Shown: positions 18,262 to 26,290 of the stretch, piece after piece
Layout: every line of letters starts with the position of its first letter
Position numbering within the stretch: position 1 is the first letter of the stretch
Source of the DNA: Phycisphaerae bacterium
GTDB taxonomy: Bacteria > Planctomycetota > Phycisphaerae > UBA1845 > UTPLA1
Reading direction: 5' to 3'
NCBI GenBank assembly: GCA_019636475.1
Contig: JAHBXN010000001.1
Location: 744,001-808,000, forward strand
Length of the DNA stretch: 64,000 nt
Notes under the pieces: model-generated
The model's database searches: none
Seen by the model: only the letters and a program-made list of their open reading frames with translations
What the model was told of the DNA's origin: nothing
Position numbers and translations under genes: made by a program

Positions 18262-21060
18262 TCAGCCGATTCCCGCTTCAATCGCAACCGCGCCCAGCAG
18301 GTTCGTCGAATAGCTGCCACGTTCTGACAGCAATCCTGCATGACTCATCTCTCGATGAAGCGCATCCCGGAACCGAGCGACAAGGACTCCTGCATCGCGC
18401 GTATCGGGTCGGGCATCACTGGATTTCAAACCGCCAAACGAACGGACCACACGTTCAATGGCGAGAGAGCGGTCGCCGGATTCATCGAAGCCGAGTCGTA
18501 CAACTCGGTTGTCGACCTTCCCGCCGTCCGCCTGAACAATGACTCTCCAGACGGTACTCAATCCTGGCCCCGGGAGGTCGGACTCCGTTCGTGCTGATAC
18601 AAAACGCCGCTCTGCCTCAAGTTGCCGACAGCTTTCGATTAGCCGAGAAACCGCAGGATGCTCCAGGCCAAGCAACTCGACGTTTTCTTCGCGGAGAGCT
18701 TCGTCTCGGTCGGTCGTAAAGGGCGTCTCTGCTTTGTCAGGATCGATCAGAACGTATCGCGTGTCATCCTTCGACACGAACTGACCGCCAAATAGTGCAG
18801 AAGCTCGCTGCACAAACGCGACCAGTCGCCGCATGCCCTCGCCTTTGTCATCAAACTTCTGATACTCGCCAAGATTGAACTTTTCCAAGTCTTGGAAGAG
18901 CTCGAAGACCACGTGCCGTGCAAGGCTGGCGTTCGACATCGCGACTTCGAGTTCTTCTTTGGTGCGCTGAAGTGACGGATCGCGCAGGGCGTCCTGATAG
19001 AGCTTGTCGTAGCTCAATCGGCTGCCGAGTTGGCCGAGAATCTGCGAGCGCAGGTCCTCGGCAATCTGACCTTGGTCATCCACCTTGCCGAGTGCCGTGG
19101 CGATCTCGCGCAGCTTGTCCTCCAGCAAGAGGAAAATCTGCCCCTCAATCGTGTCGGCGGCGACAAGGTTGTACACCTGGGCCGTGTGTTCTTGCCCGTA
19201 GCGGTGGATGCGGCCGATACGCTGCTCTAGGTCCATCGGGTTCCACGGCAGGTCGTGGTTGAACAAGACGCGGGCGAACTGAAGGTTGATGCCCTCGCGC
19301 CCGGCGGCGGTCGTCAGCAGCACGCACGGACCGTCCGGCCGCTTGAAACGCTTCTGAGCGGCCGTCTTGGCGCCGTGGTCGCCACCTTTGAGCACCTCGA
19401 CGCGCTTGCCAGGGAATTTCCACTCAATCGCGGTACGTAGGCTGTCGATGCTCCCGAGATAGGTCGTAAAGATCACGACCTTCTCCTGCGGATTTAACTT
19501 CCAAAGCTGCTCCAGCGCGCCGAGCAATACGGTCGTCTTCGTCTCGGTTTGGGGCGGAAAGCGGTCGAGCAACTCGCGGATTCGGCGGCGCTCTTCCGGC
19601 AGAGCCACGAGCACCATGCTTGCCGCGGTCTCGTCTGTCATTGCGGCGGCGGCTTCTGAATCGTCCATCGACTCCGGTGCTTTCACGAACTCGAAGCTCT
19701 CATCGCGTTTACGGAGCAACTGCACCTTCAAGTCGGCGAGAATCTGGTCTACTTGCGCCCGACCGATTGCGTCTGCCGGAAGGCCGTGGAGATCGCGAAT
19801 CTGATCGCGGGCTTCGTCGAGAGCTCGATTTCGCCCGTCCACGTCAAGCGCCTCGTCGCGTTCGATGGCCTCTTGCAGCGTCAACATAAGCAGCCGCTTG
19901 CGAAGCGTGGCACGCACAGCCGAAAAACTGCTGGCGGCAATCTTCTGAAAGATCGTCATGACGAAGCCGAGCGCCCGGCTCTTGCCGCCAAGCTGCTCAG
20001 CGAGGGCGTAGCCCTCGTTCAAATAGTCGGACAACGCCGAGTAGAACACCTTCTCTGTGTCGCTCAGCGAAAAAGCCTCGGTATGCACCTGCCGTCGGGC
20101 AAACAGCGGTCCGCCGCGCGCGTCGCACGCATCTGCCTTCGTACGGCGGATGACGACGGCGTTGAGCCGATGCCGGTTGTCCACCATGTCCGACTCGTCC
20201 TCGAAAAGCGAGGGGTCGAGCAAGCGCACCAGCATCCAGAACCGATAGTGGTCGCCCTGATGTGGCGTGGCCGACAGGAGTAACAGGTCGCGAGAATGCT
20301 CGCGCATCGCCTCGGCGAGCTTGTAATTCTGAGTCTTGGTCGATTTGCGCCCACTCTTGTAGACGCTCAAGTGGTGAGCCTCATCGAACACGACGAGATC
20401 CCAAACCGGCGCCTCCTTGATTCGGCGAAGCCGTTGTGGGCGTTTCAGCGTGTCAATCGAAGCGATCATCCGATTGTGCTTCGCAAATGCGTTCGATTTG
20501 CGGTCGGACACGTCGCCTTCGGAGCCGAACACCTCGAAGTCGAGATTGAACACGTCGTTCAACTCGCGCCGCCAGTTCTCGACCAAGCCGGCCGGCACGA
20601 TCATGAGCGCCCGCTGCAACTCTCCGCGTGACGCCAGCTCGCGGAGTATGAGCGCAGTTTCGATGGTCTTTCCCAGCCCGACTTCGTCGGCGACCAGAAA
20701 ACGCCGTGGCCGCGCATTCGCCATTCGATGAACAAGCACGACCTGGTGCGGCAACAGGTCCACCTTCGCCGACGTGAGAACGGCCGCGCTCTCCATCAAC
20801 GGCAGCTCTTCGGCCTCAATCGCCAGCGCCAGCCGTTCAATCGCTTCCGGCGTGCCGGGCCGAAGTGATGAAAGCACCCGCTGTTCCCACGTCATCGCTC
20901 CCGCAAGCGCATCGGCCGGCACCTGTCGCTCGCCGTGCGTGCGGAAATAGACGCGGATGAAACCCGTCGGCTCGATGCCGAGCACGACGCCTTCGCCCAA
21001 CTCGCCGTGCGAAACGGGCTTCCCGACCTCGATATTTGGGTGCTCAGGAGCGCGGGGCAT
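18262..21060 (-). CDS. SNF2-family helicase of a BREX/Hma-like defence operon
   Basis: About 932 residues from ATG 21060 (MPRAPEHPNIEV). Motifs: DEVGLGKTIETALIL (Walker A region), VFDEAHH (DEAH box), LLLSATPHQGDHY (motif III) and EQRIGRIHRYGQ (motif VI). A C-terminal region of about 300 residues follows. SNF2-type ATPases occur in DISARM (DrmD), BREX variants and helicase-methylase-ATPase systems, where they move along or remodel DNA. Last gene of a run that includes the DUF1156 methylase, PglZ-like and DUF499-type genes. Its start overlaps the 166-aa gene by 17 bp. Confidence 0.88.
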   Translation of the reverse strand: MPRAPEHPNIEVGKPVSHGELGEGVVLGIEPTGFIRVYFRTHGERQVPADALAGAMTWEQRVLSSLRPGTPEAIERLALAIEAEELPLMESAAVLTSAKVDLLPHQVVLVHRMANARPRRFLVADEVGLGKTIETALILRELASRGELQRALMIVPAGLVENWRRELNDVFNLDFEVFGSEGDVSDRKSNAFAKHNRMIASIDTLKRPQRLRRIKEAPVWDLVVFDEAHHLSVYKSGRKSTKTQNYKLAEAMREHSRDLLLLSATPHQGDHYRFWMLVRLLDPSLFEDESDMVDNRHRLNAVVIRRTKADACDARGGPLFARRQVHTEAFSLSDTEKVFYSALSDYLNEGYALAEQLGGKSRALGFVMTIFQKIAASSFSAVRATLRKRLLMLTLQEAIERDEALDVDGRNRALDEARDQIRDLHGLPADAIGRAQVDQILADLKVQLLRKRDESFEFVKAPESMDDSEAAAAMTDETAASMVLVALPEERRRIRELLDRFPPQTETKTTVLLGALEQLWKLNPQEKVVIFTTYLGSIDSLRTAIEWKFPGKRVEVLKGGDHGAKTAAQKRFKRPDGPCVLLTTAAGREGINLQFARVLFNHDLPWNPMDLEQRIGRIHRYGQEHTAQVYNLVAADTIEGQIFLLLEDKLREIATALGKVDDQGQIAEDLRSQILGQLGSRLSYDKLYQDALRDPSLQRTKEELEVAMSNASLARHVVFELFQDLEKFNLGEYQKFDDKGEGMRRLVAFVQRASALFGGQFVSKDDTRYVLIDPDKAETPFTTDRDEALREENVELLGLEHPAVSRLIESCRQLEAERRFVSARTESDLPGPGLSTVWRVIVQADGGKVDNRVVRLGFDESGDRSLAIERVVRSFGGLKSSDARPDTRDAGVLVARFRDALHREMSHAGLLSERGSYSTNLLGAVAIEAGIG

Positions 21061-21544
21061 AATACCCTCCGCGAACCTTCTGGCCGGACGCACGGTCGGT
21101 GCGTACCAGTCGACGCATGTCCGTCACGGCAGAGCCGTTCCAAAGCTCGGTCGAAAGGCAGATCGTGGTATCGTCACGTCGCTTGAGATTCACCATCTCG
21201 CTTACCGGGTCTTCGATCAGTCGTCCGGGCTCGGTATTCAATCCAAAGACGAGGCCATGCTCGGGCCAGCAACTTTGAAACTCAGCGATGAGCGGGCGAA
21301 TGTACCGACGCACGAAGTCCTCCGCGTCGCTTACCGCCAGCATTTCCAGAACCGTCTCCAACCCACCAACCAATACCGTCTTTCCGCCGGTCGGGGTCGC
21401 GCTCGGCCACGACGAAAGCCAACTCAAGGCTTGCCGCAGCGGAATCAGCGCGCCTTCGGTGAGCAGCGGACCAAGCATGACCTTGTCGAAGATCACGCTC
21501 GAACCGCGCGTCAGCCACATCTTGGAATCGACAAATTCGTCCAT
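21044..21544 (-). CDS. Unknown 166-aa protein in defence operon
   Basis: Begins one base after the DUF1156 methylase stop (TAG-ATG) and overlaps the helicase start. Composition is that of a folded soluble protein, with ETVLEMLAVSDAEDFVRRYI as the clearest helical part and LGPLLTEGALIPLRQALSW near the N-terminus. No family recognised. The tight packing between methylase and helicase points to an essential accessory of this system, possibly in the position taken by DUF3780 proteins in related operons. Confidence 0.7.
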   Translation of the reverse strand: MDEFVDSKMWLTRGSSVIFDKVMLGPLLTEGALIPLRQALSWLSSWPSATPTGGKTVLVGGLETVLEMLAVSDAEDFVRRYIRPLIAEFQSCWPEHGLVFGLNTEPGRLIEDPVSEMVNLKRRDDTTICLSTELWNGSAVTDMRRLVRTDRASGQKVRGGYYAPRS

Positions 21545-24500
21545 CTACGCGGCTCCGCCTTCCGCCTGCTGCTCCAGCATCGAGAACAGCGTCATTTGCT
21601 CAGCCTCCACGCGCCGCGGCTTGCTTCGCCATGCCTCAACCAATCTGATCGCGCGAATGGCCGCCTCCTTCGCGTGCGATTCGCGTGCCGTTTCTGCGTA
21701 CCACTTCAGAATCGCATCGGTGGAGCGCTTCAGGCTGCCGGCCCAGTTATCCAACTCGCGGTCGATACTCAGCCCGCTGCTGTCGCGGGCGGCGCCGATC
21801 AGGAAGTGGGCCTGGTCGAGGTCGGTCTTCAATGCCGCCTTGCGTGTCCGGCCGCGCTGCGTGAAATACGTCATTCGCTCGTCGAGCGGCAGGGCATGCA
21901 CTTTCGTGCCGACGATGCGCGCCCAGCCGCGGGCTTGCAGGTCGTTCGGTTCCACGCCCGTACCTCGGAGCGTCTTGCTCAACTCGTCGCGGCTCATTTC
22001 GTCCCGGTCATGGAACAGGCTCAGATACAGACGCGAAGCCGGCTCACACTCGGGCGGGCGCTGCCGGGCGCCCGGCTCTGAGGCGAGCAGGTCGTCGAGC
22101 AACTGGTTGATGCCCAGCAGGGCTTCGCGCACCTGGAGCACCTGGCCTTCGCCGGTGAACACCTGGCCGTAGTGCTGGCTGTAGAACTCCAGCGACTTGC
22201 CGATCAGGATGACGCGCACGTCGGCGGCATTGAGTGCCCGGCCGTGAACGTGCTCCAGCAGCGTCTTGTAGCGGGCAGCCTCATCCTTCACCCAGCGGCG
22301 CATCTTGGCCCACGCTACCGGCTCGGGCATCTCCAGCCGCTTGCGGCAGACGTGAATGATGTCGTATTCGATCTTCTTGGAGCCGAATGCAGCGGTCTCT
22401 CCCTTCGTCTCGTCGCTGCGGATGGGATACGTCGCCTCAAGGATGAACCCGGCATTGAAGAGGGCTTCCAGCACGTCCACCCACGGTGCGTCGGCGCTGT
22501 GGTGGAATGTGAACGCCATGATGCCACCGGGCTTGAGAACGCGCGCCGATTCGGTCCAGCATGCCGTTAGAGTGTCGCAGTAGAATTGAGAAGCCGGCTC
22601 GCGCCGATATAAGGGGTTACCTTCGCCAGGCAGTAAGGTCTCGTCATGCGTGTGCTCACGAATCGTGCTGAGCCACCGCTCTTCAATAATCGGCTCCTGC
22701 TCCCATTGTTCGCGATCGTCTGGATGCTCAACGGAGTTTTGCACTGCTTCAATCGCCCGTGGTGTCCGCTCCGGCTCAAAGTATGCTCGCTCCGGCATAC
22801 CTTCGTACCACCTAAGCAACGGTAGTCGCATCCATACGTAAAAGAAGTCTGCCAGATCACCGTAGAACAAATTATTCCCAAAAGGTGGATCGGTGATCAC
22901 CATGTCAAACGCTTGGCTCTCCATTTCGCCCAATTCCGTTGACGATGCGCAAAGCAGTCGGCTTGACTCAGGCGGGACAGGGTCTTCAGTCGCGATTTTC
23001 AGCGTGCGTGGACCATGTTCATCTGGGTTGAGAACGAGTTCAGTAGGGTCGTTGCACCACTGAAGGCCGGTTAGCGCACCATCGACGCAACTGGCGAGAT
23101 TTGCACGACCAACGGAAAGCCACTGGTTGTTCTCAACCACCAGATTCTTCGGGTGGTAATTGGCATTCGCCAACATCGGAGCGAGACAATCCTGCTGGAT
23201 ATCCCAAAAACAGAACATTGACTGATGACGACTGAATTCTTGCCACGCTCCGAGCGCTTGCTCGCGAACATCAATAGGCCATCGGTCCGGTTCATGCGCA
23301 CAGATTGCTCGCATCAGCTGGCTATGGACCAAGAGTTGGCGGGAATTGAACATCTTCCACCAATGTGTGTATCCCCAGCCTCGGTTTACACCGCCGTTTG
23401 CGCGCATCATGTACGCATCCCAACATTGACTGGTGGGCCAGTATCCGGAGAGATCAGTGCTCCGTCGGGATTGCCACTCCTCCTCCGCAAGGATCAACTG
23501 CCGGACATCCTCGCTTGTCACGTCCTTGAAGAAGCGACCGCTGTAGGTATAGCCATCCGCGTTGCACGCTGGGCACAAGCATTGAAGGGCGTATGGGGCA
23601 ACAGGTGCTGTATGCCTCGTCTTGCCGACAGACGTGAGAATGTCCTGCCCGATTCCGTCCACGCCACAACGAAACGCCGATTTGCCGGGAACCGTGCCGC
23701 TTCTCGTTTCGATTACTCGCCCATCGCGAAGCGTGATGCGCGCCGGGGGCCCAAACTGTTTGCGGTCGGTCTCGATTTCGCCGTCATCGCCTGACCCTAC
23801 TTCGGATACATCGCTATCAGTTTCGTCATCCGACTCTTCGTTCGCTGTGGCGTCGTCAGCGAGCTTCACGCGGCCGCGTACCTCAATCAGTTTCAGCCCC
23901 TCCATCCGCTTGCGCCACCATCGGGCCGTCGCTTCCGGCTCCGCGCCGGCCCAGCCGCCGTATTCTCTTCCTTCGTCGTCCTTCTCGGGTGCACCGTCGA
24001 ACCACTTCGGATCGATCAGCAGGTACATGAAGACGTGCTTCGACTCGATCCCGAAATCCTTCTTCTTGATGTCGCCGACGCGCGTACTGGTCTTCGCATG
24101 TCGCGCGAGCACGCGCTTGGTCTCCTCGCCCGCGAACGCCTGACAATGTGGGCACCTGAAGCCCGGCTCCGCTTCGATGGCCGCGAGCAATCGCTCGACT
24201 CGCTGGCGCTTCTCCATCGCGGCGCCCTTGGAGTAGTCCTTCAACTCCTGGGCGAATGATTGGGTCACTTCCGTGAACGGCGTCTCGTCTTCGACGATGA
24301 CGCGCTCGGCGCCGGGCGCCATGCGTGTCTCACCGAGTTCGGCGTGAAACTGATAGCCGCACGCGGGACAGTCGATGGGCAGGTAATAGGCGGTGAGTTT
24401 CTTCTCGGCGATGACCGGCGAGCGGAAGATCGGCGTGCGGTGGCCGCAGGGCTGGCCCTGGCTGCCGGCACAAGGGCCATGCTTCGCCCAGAACGTGTAA

Positions 24501-25312
24501 ATGACTTCCGGGCCTTCCCAACGATAGTGCTTGCGGCCCTCCGGCGCAAGATTGATCGGATCGATTTCCGCCGGTGCCGGTTGGTCGGTTCGCACGTCGA
24601 TCCAACGACCTTTGTGCCCGCGCGGGCAGGTCGTTGTGTAGAAGGGCTGAATCTGCGGCTTGACCTCGGCTTCGATCTCGTCGAAGAACGCCTTGACCTG
24701 GGCCGGGTCGCTGCACGCCAACTCGTTCTTGACGATGAACCACGCGACAGGATTCAGATCAACGCCGGTGACCTTGAACCCGAGCCGGCTGCCTTCGACC
24801 AGCGTCGTGCCGCCGCCCATGAACGGGTCGAGCACGCGGAGCTTTTTGAAACTACCTGCCTTCTGATGGTTGCAGTAATAGTGGTCCCAGATCAGCTTTG
24901 CGGCCTCCTCGGGATTGTCGGGAGCCTCTGCTGACGCACCGATTAGCATGCTTTTAAATACGCTCGATGCACGTCGAGCCCACCATTTACTCATGCAGTA
25001 CACGCGCTTCCGTGCCGGACCAGAGGAGACCTCCACTTTCGCGAGCGCATTGATTGGCGCGATGGGGAAATCGACCTCAAGACACGTCTTGCGGCGATTC
25101 GGATCGGAGAAATCGGGAACCGGAAGGCGGATCGCCTTGGCGAGATTGGGCGGCTCGAAGCCGTCGGCGCCGTTCTTCTTGGACTTGCGCTTCCCGTTGG
25201 TCGCGGACTCGCCCGTGGCATTCGCCGCGCGCTCGTTCATGTTGAGCAGATTGTCCGGCTCAACGTCGATTAGCAGCGCTTGATTGGGAACGTCTCGTGG
25301 TGTCTTCGCCAT
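21545..25312 (-). CDS. DUF1156-type DNA methylase
   Basis: The 1255-residue protein has an AdoMet-binding motif (LDPFMGGGTTLVEGSRLGF) and the catalytic DPPFGNNLFYGDLADFF with the DPPF motif IV. The N-terminal part around KVYCMSKWWARRASSVFKSM is typical of DUF1156 methylases. A middle region has CPRGHKGRW, CGHRTP, CPACGY and CPHCQAF, several zinc-ribbon-like pairs, and there is an acidic spacer (SDDETDSDVSEVGSGDDGE). This modifies DNA, presumably marking host DNA as self. Central gene of the operon, followed by the PglZ-like gene upstream by 15 bp. Confidence 0.88.
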   Translation of the reverse strand: MAKTPRDVPNQALLIDVEPDNLLNMNERAANATGESATNGKRKSKKNGADGFEPPNLAKAIRLPVPDFSDPNRRKTCLEVDFPIAPINALAKVEVSSGPARKRVYCMSKWWARRASSVFKSMLIGASAEAPDNPEEAAKLIWDHYYCNHQKAGSFKKLRVLDPFMGGGTTLVEGSRLGFKVTGVDLNPVAWFIVKNELACSDPAQVKAFFDEIEAEVKPQIQPFYTTTCPRGHKGRWIDVRTDQPAPAEIDPINLAPEGRKHYRWEGPEVIYTFWAKHGPCAGSQGQPCGHRTPIFRSPVIAEKKLTAYYLPIDCPACGYQFHAELGETRMAPGAERVIVEDETPFTEVTQSFAQELKDYSKGAAMEKRQRVERLLAAIEAEPGFRCPHCQAFAGEETKRVLARHAKTSTRVGDIKKKDFGIESKHVFMYLLIDPKWFDGAPEKDDEGREYGGWAGAEPEATARWWRKRMEGLKLIEVRGRVKLADDATANEESDDETDSDVSEVGSGDDGEIETDRKQFGPPARITLRDGRVIETRSGTVPGKSAFRCGVDGIGQDILTSVGKTRHTAPVAPYALQCLCPACNADGYTYSGRFFKDVTSEDVRQLILAEEEWQSRRSTDLSGYWPTSQCWDAYMMRANGGVNRGWGYTHWWKMFNSRQLLVHSQLMRAICAHEPDRWPIDVREQALGAWQEFSRHQSMFCFWDIQQDCLAPMLANANYHPKNLVVENNQWLSVGRANLASCVDGALTGLQWCNDPTELVLNPDEHGPRTLKIATEDPVPPESSRLLCASSTELGEMESQAFDMVITDPPFGNNLFYGDLADFFYVWMRLPLLRWYEGMPERAYFEPERTPRAIEAVQNSVEHPDDREQWEQEPIIEERWLSTIREHTHDETLLPGEGNPLYRREPASQFYCDTLTACWTESARVLKPGGIMAFTFHHSADAPWVDVLEALFNAGFILEATYPIRSDETKGETAAFGSKKIEYDIIHVCRKRLEMPEPVAWAKMRRWVKDEAARYKTLLEHVHGRALNAADVRVILIGKSLEFYSQHYGQVFTGEGQVLQVREALLGINQLLDDLLASEPGARQRPPECEPASRLYLSLFHDRDEMSRDELSKTLRGTGVEPNDLQARGWARIVGTKVHALPLDERMTYFTQRGRTRKAALKTDLDQAHFLIGAARDSSGLSIDRELDNWAGSLKRSTDAILKWYAETARESHAKEAAIRAIRLVEAWRSKPRRVEAEQMTLFSMLEQQAEGGAA

Positions 25313-25327
25313 GTGCTCATGCCCCCG

Positions 25328-26290
25328 TTACAGCGCTGGCAATTCGATAAAGGGGACCGCCACCTCCAGGAGGCTCATCCCACCGTGGCAGAGGTACGGG
25401 TATCCACCCTGCACCTTCCATTTCCGCTGGCCCATCACCACGTGGTGGCCATTGTGCGTGAAGACGACGGGCGGCATGAGCCGGTGAGTCCACGCGCTCG
25501 TCGCAGGTTTGCAGCGCGACGCGCCGAAGGCGTCTTTCAGAACGGCGACAACTTCTTCATCCGTCTCGTTTGTCGCGAAGCTGCGTGATAGCGCGTAGCC
25601 GTGGTCCGACGTGATGATCAAACGCCGGCCCTGGCGGAGCGCATCGACGAATTGCCAGAAGCCGGGGCCTTGAATCGTCTGCCTTGCGACAGAATTCACC
25701 TGGTCGGGCGAGCGCTCGTGAACGTGTAGGATGTCGTCAAGCCAGGTGTGCCACACGAACACGTCGCGACGGGGCCGAATAGCGCCGACCGCGTCTTCAA
25801 ACGGATGATTGAAAACGTCGACCGCCAGATCTTGCGAATTCAAGGCAAAGCTGGCGGGCGGGGAGCCACTGGCGAGCCGAGCGCGCGACTGTGCGCCGAA
25901 AGCAGCCGCGAAGCTGTCCGTATCGGATGGAATCTCAGAGCCGGTGACGCGGATTTGCGTTGGCACGACTTGGCGTTGCTCGGCTACGGCGAGCAGGACG
26001 AACATTTCGCGCAACGAAAAGGCATCAAGGACCAGGACGGCGCGGCCGGTTGCGTTGACCGTCGGCCACCACTCACGCAATGCCTCTGATGTGCGTGGCG
26101 CGGCGCCGGGGTATTCCTGCCACAGATCCCACCCGGCCTCGGCGAGCAGCCGGTCGGGCGGAATGGTCTGGCTGTGCAGCTCCAACGGCGACGCGGTCGT
26201 CTTGGCGATGTCGCAAAGCGACGCGAAGATTTCGGTCCACGTATCTCGCGCGGTCAAATTGCCAAGAATGGTGTCCTGCCACGACCTCAT
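25328..26290 (-). CDS. PglZ-like protein
   Basis: A 320-residue protein with an alkaline-phosphatase-superfamily signature: AVLVLDAFSLREM (metal-binding D), RLIITSDHGYALSRSF (SDHG), and C-terminal YLCHGGMSLLEVAVPFIEL, as in PglZ domains of BREX and related systems. Shorter than BREX PglZ (800+ aa), so probably the catalytic domain alone. Overlaps the DUF499-type ATPase gene by 4 bp. Role in defence is known in BREX, mechanism unclear. Confidence 0.8.
   Translation of the reverse strand: MRSWQDTILGNLTARDTWTEIFASLCDIAKTTASPLELHSQTIPPDRLLAEAGWDLWQEYPGAAPRTSEALREWWPTVNATGRAVLVLDAFSLREMFVLLAVAEQRQVVPTQIRVTGSEIPSDTDSFAAAFGAQSRARLASGSPPASFALNSQDLAVDVFNHPFEDAVGAIRPRRDVFVWHTWLDDILHVHERSPDQVNSVARQTIQGPGFWQFVDALRQGRRLIITSDHGYALSRSFATNETDEEVVAVLKDAFGASRCKPATSAWTHRLMPPVVFTHNGHHVVMGQRKWKVQGGYPYLCHGGMSLLEVAVPFIELPAL

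Noticed and set aside
20957-22081. 374-residue plus-strand frame
   Set aside because: Antisense to the SNF2 helicase, the 166-aa gene and the DUF1156 methylase, all with firm motifs or context.
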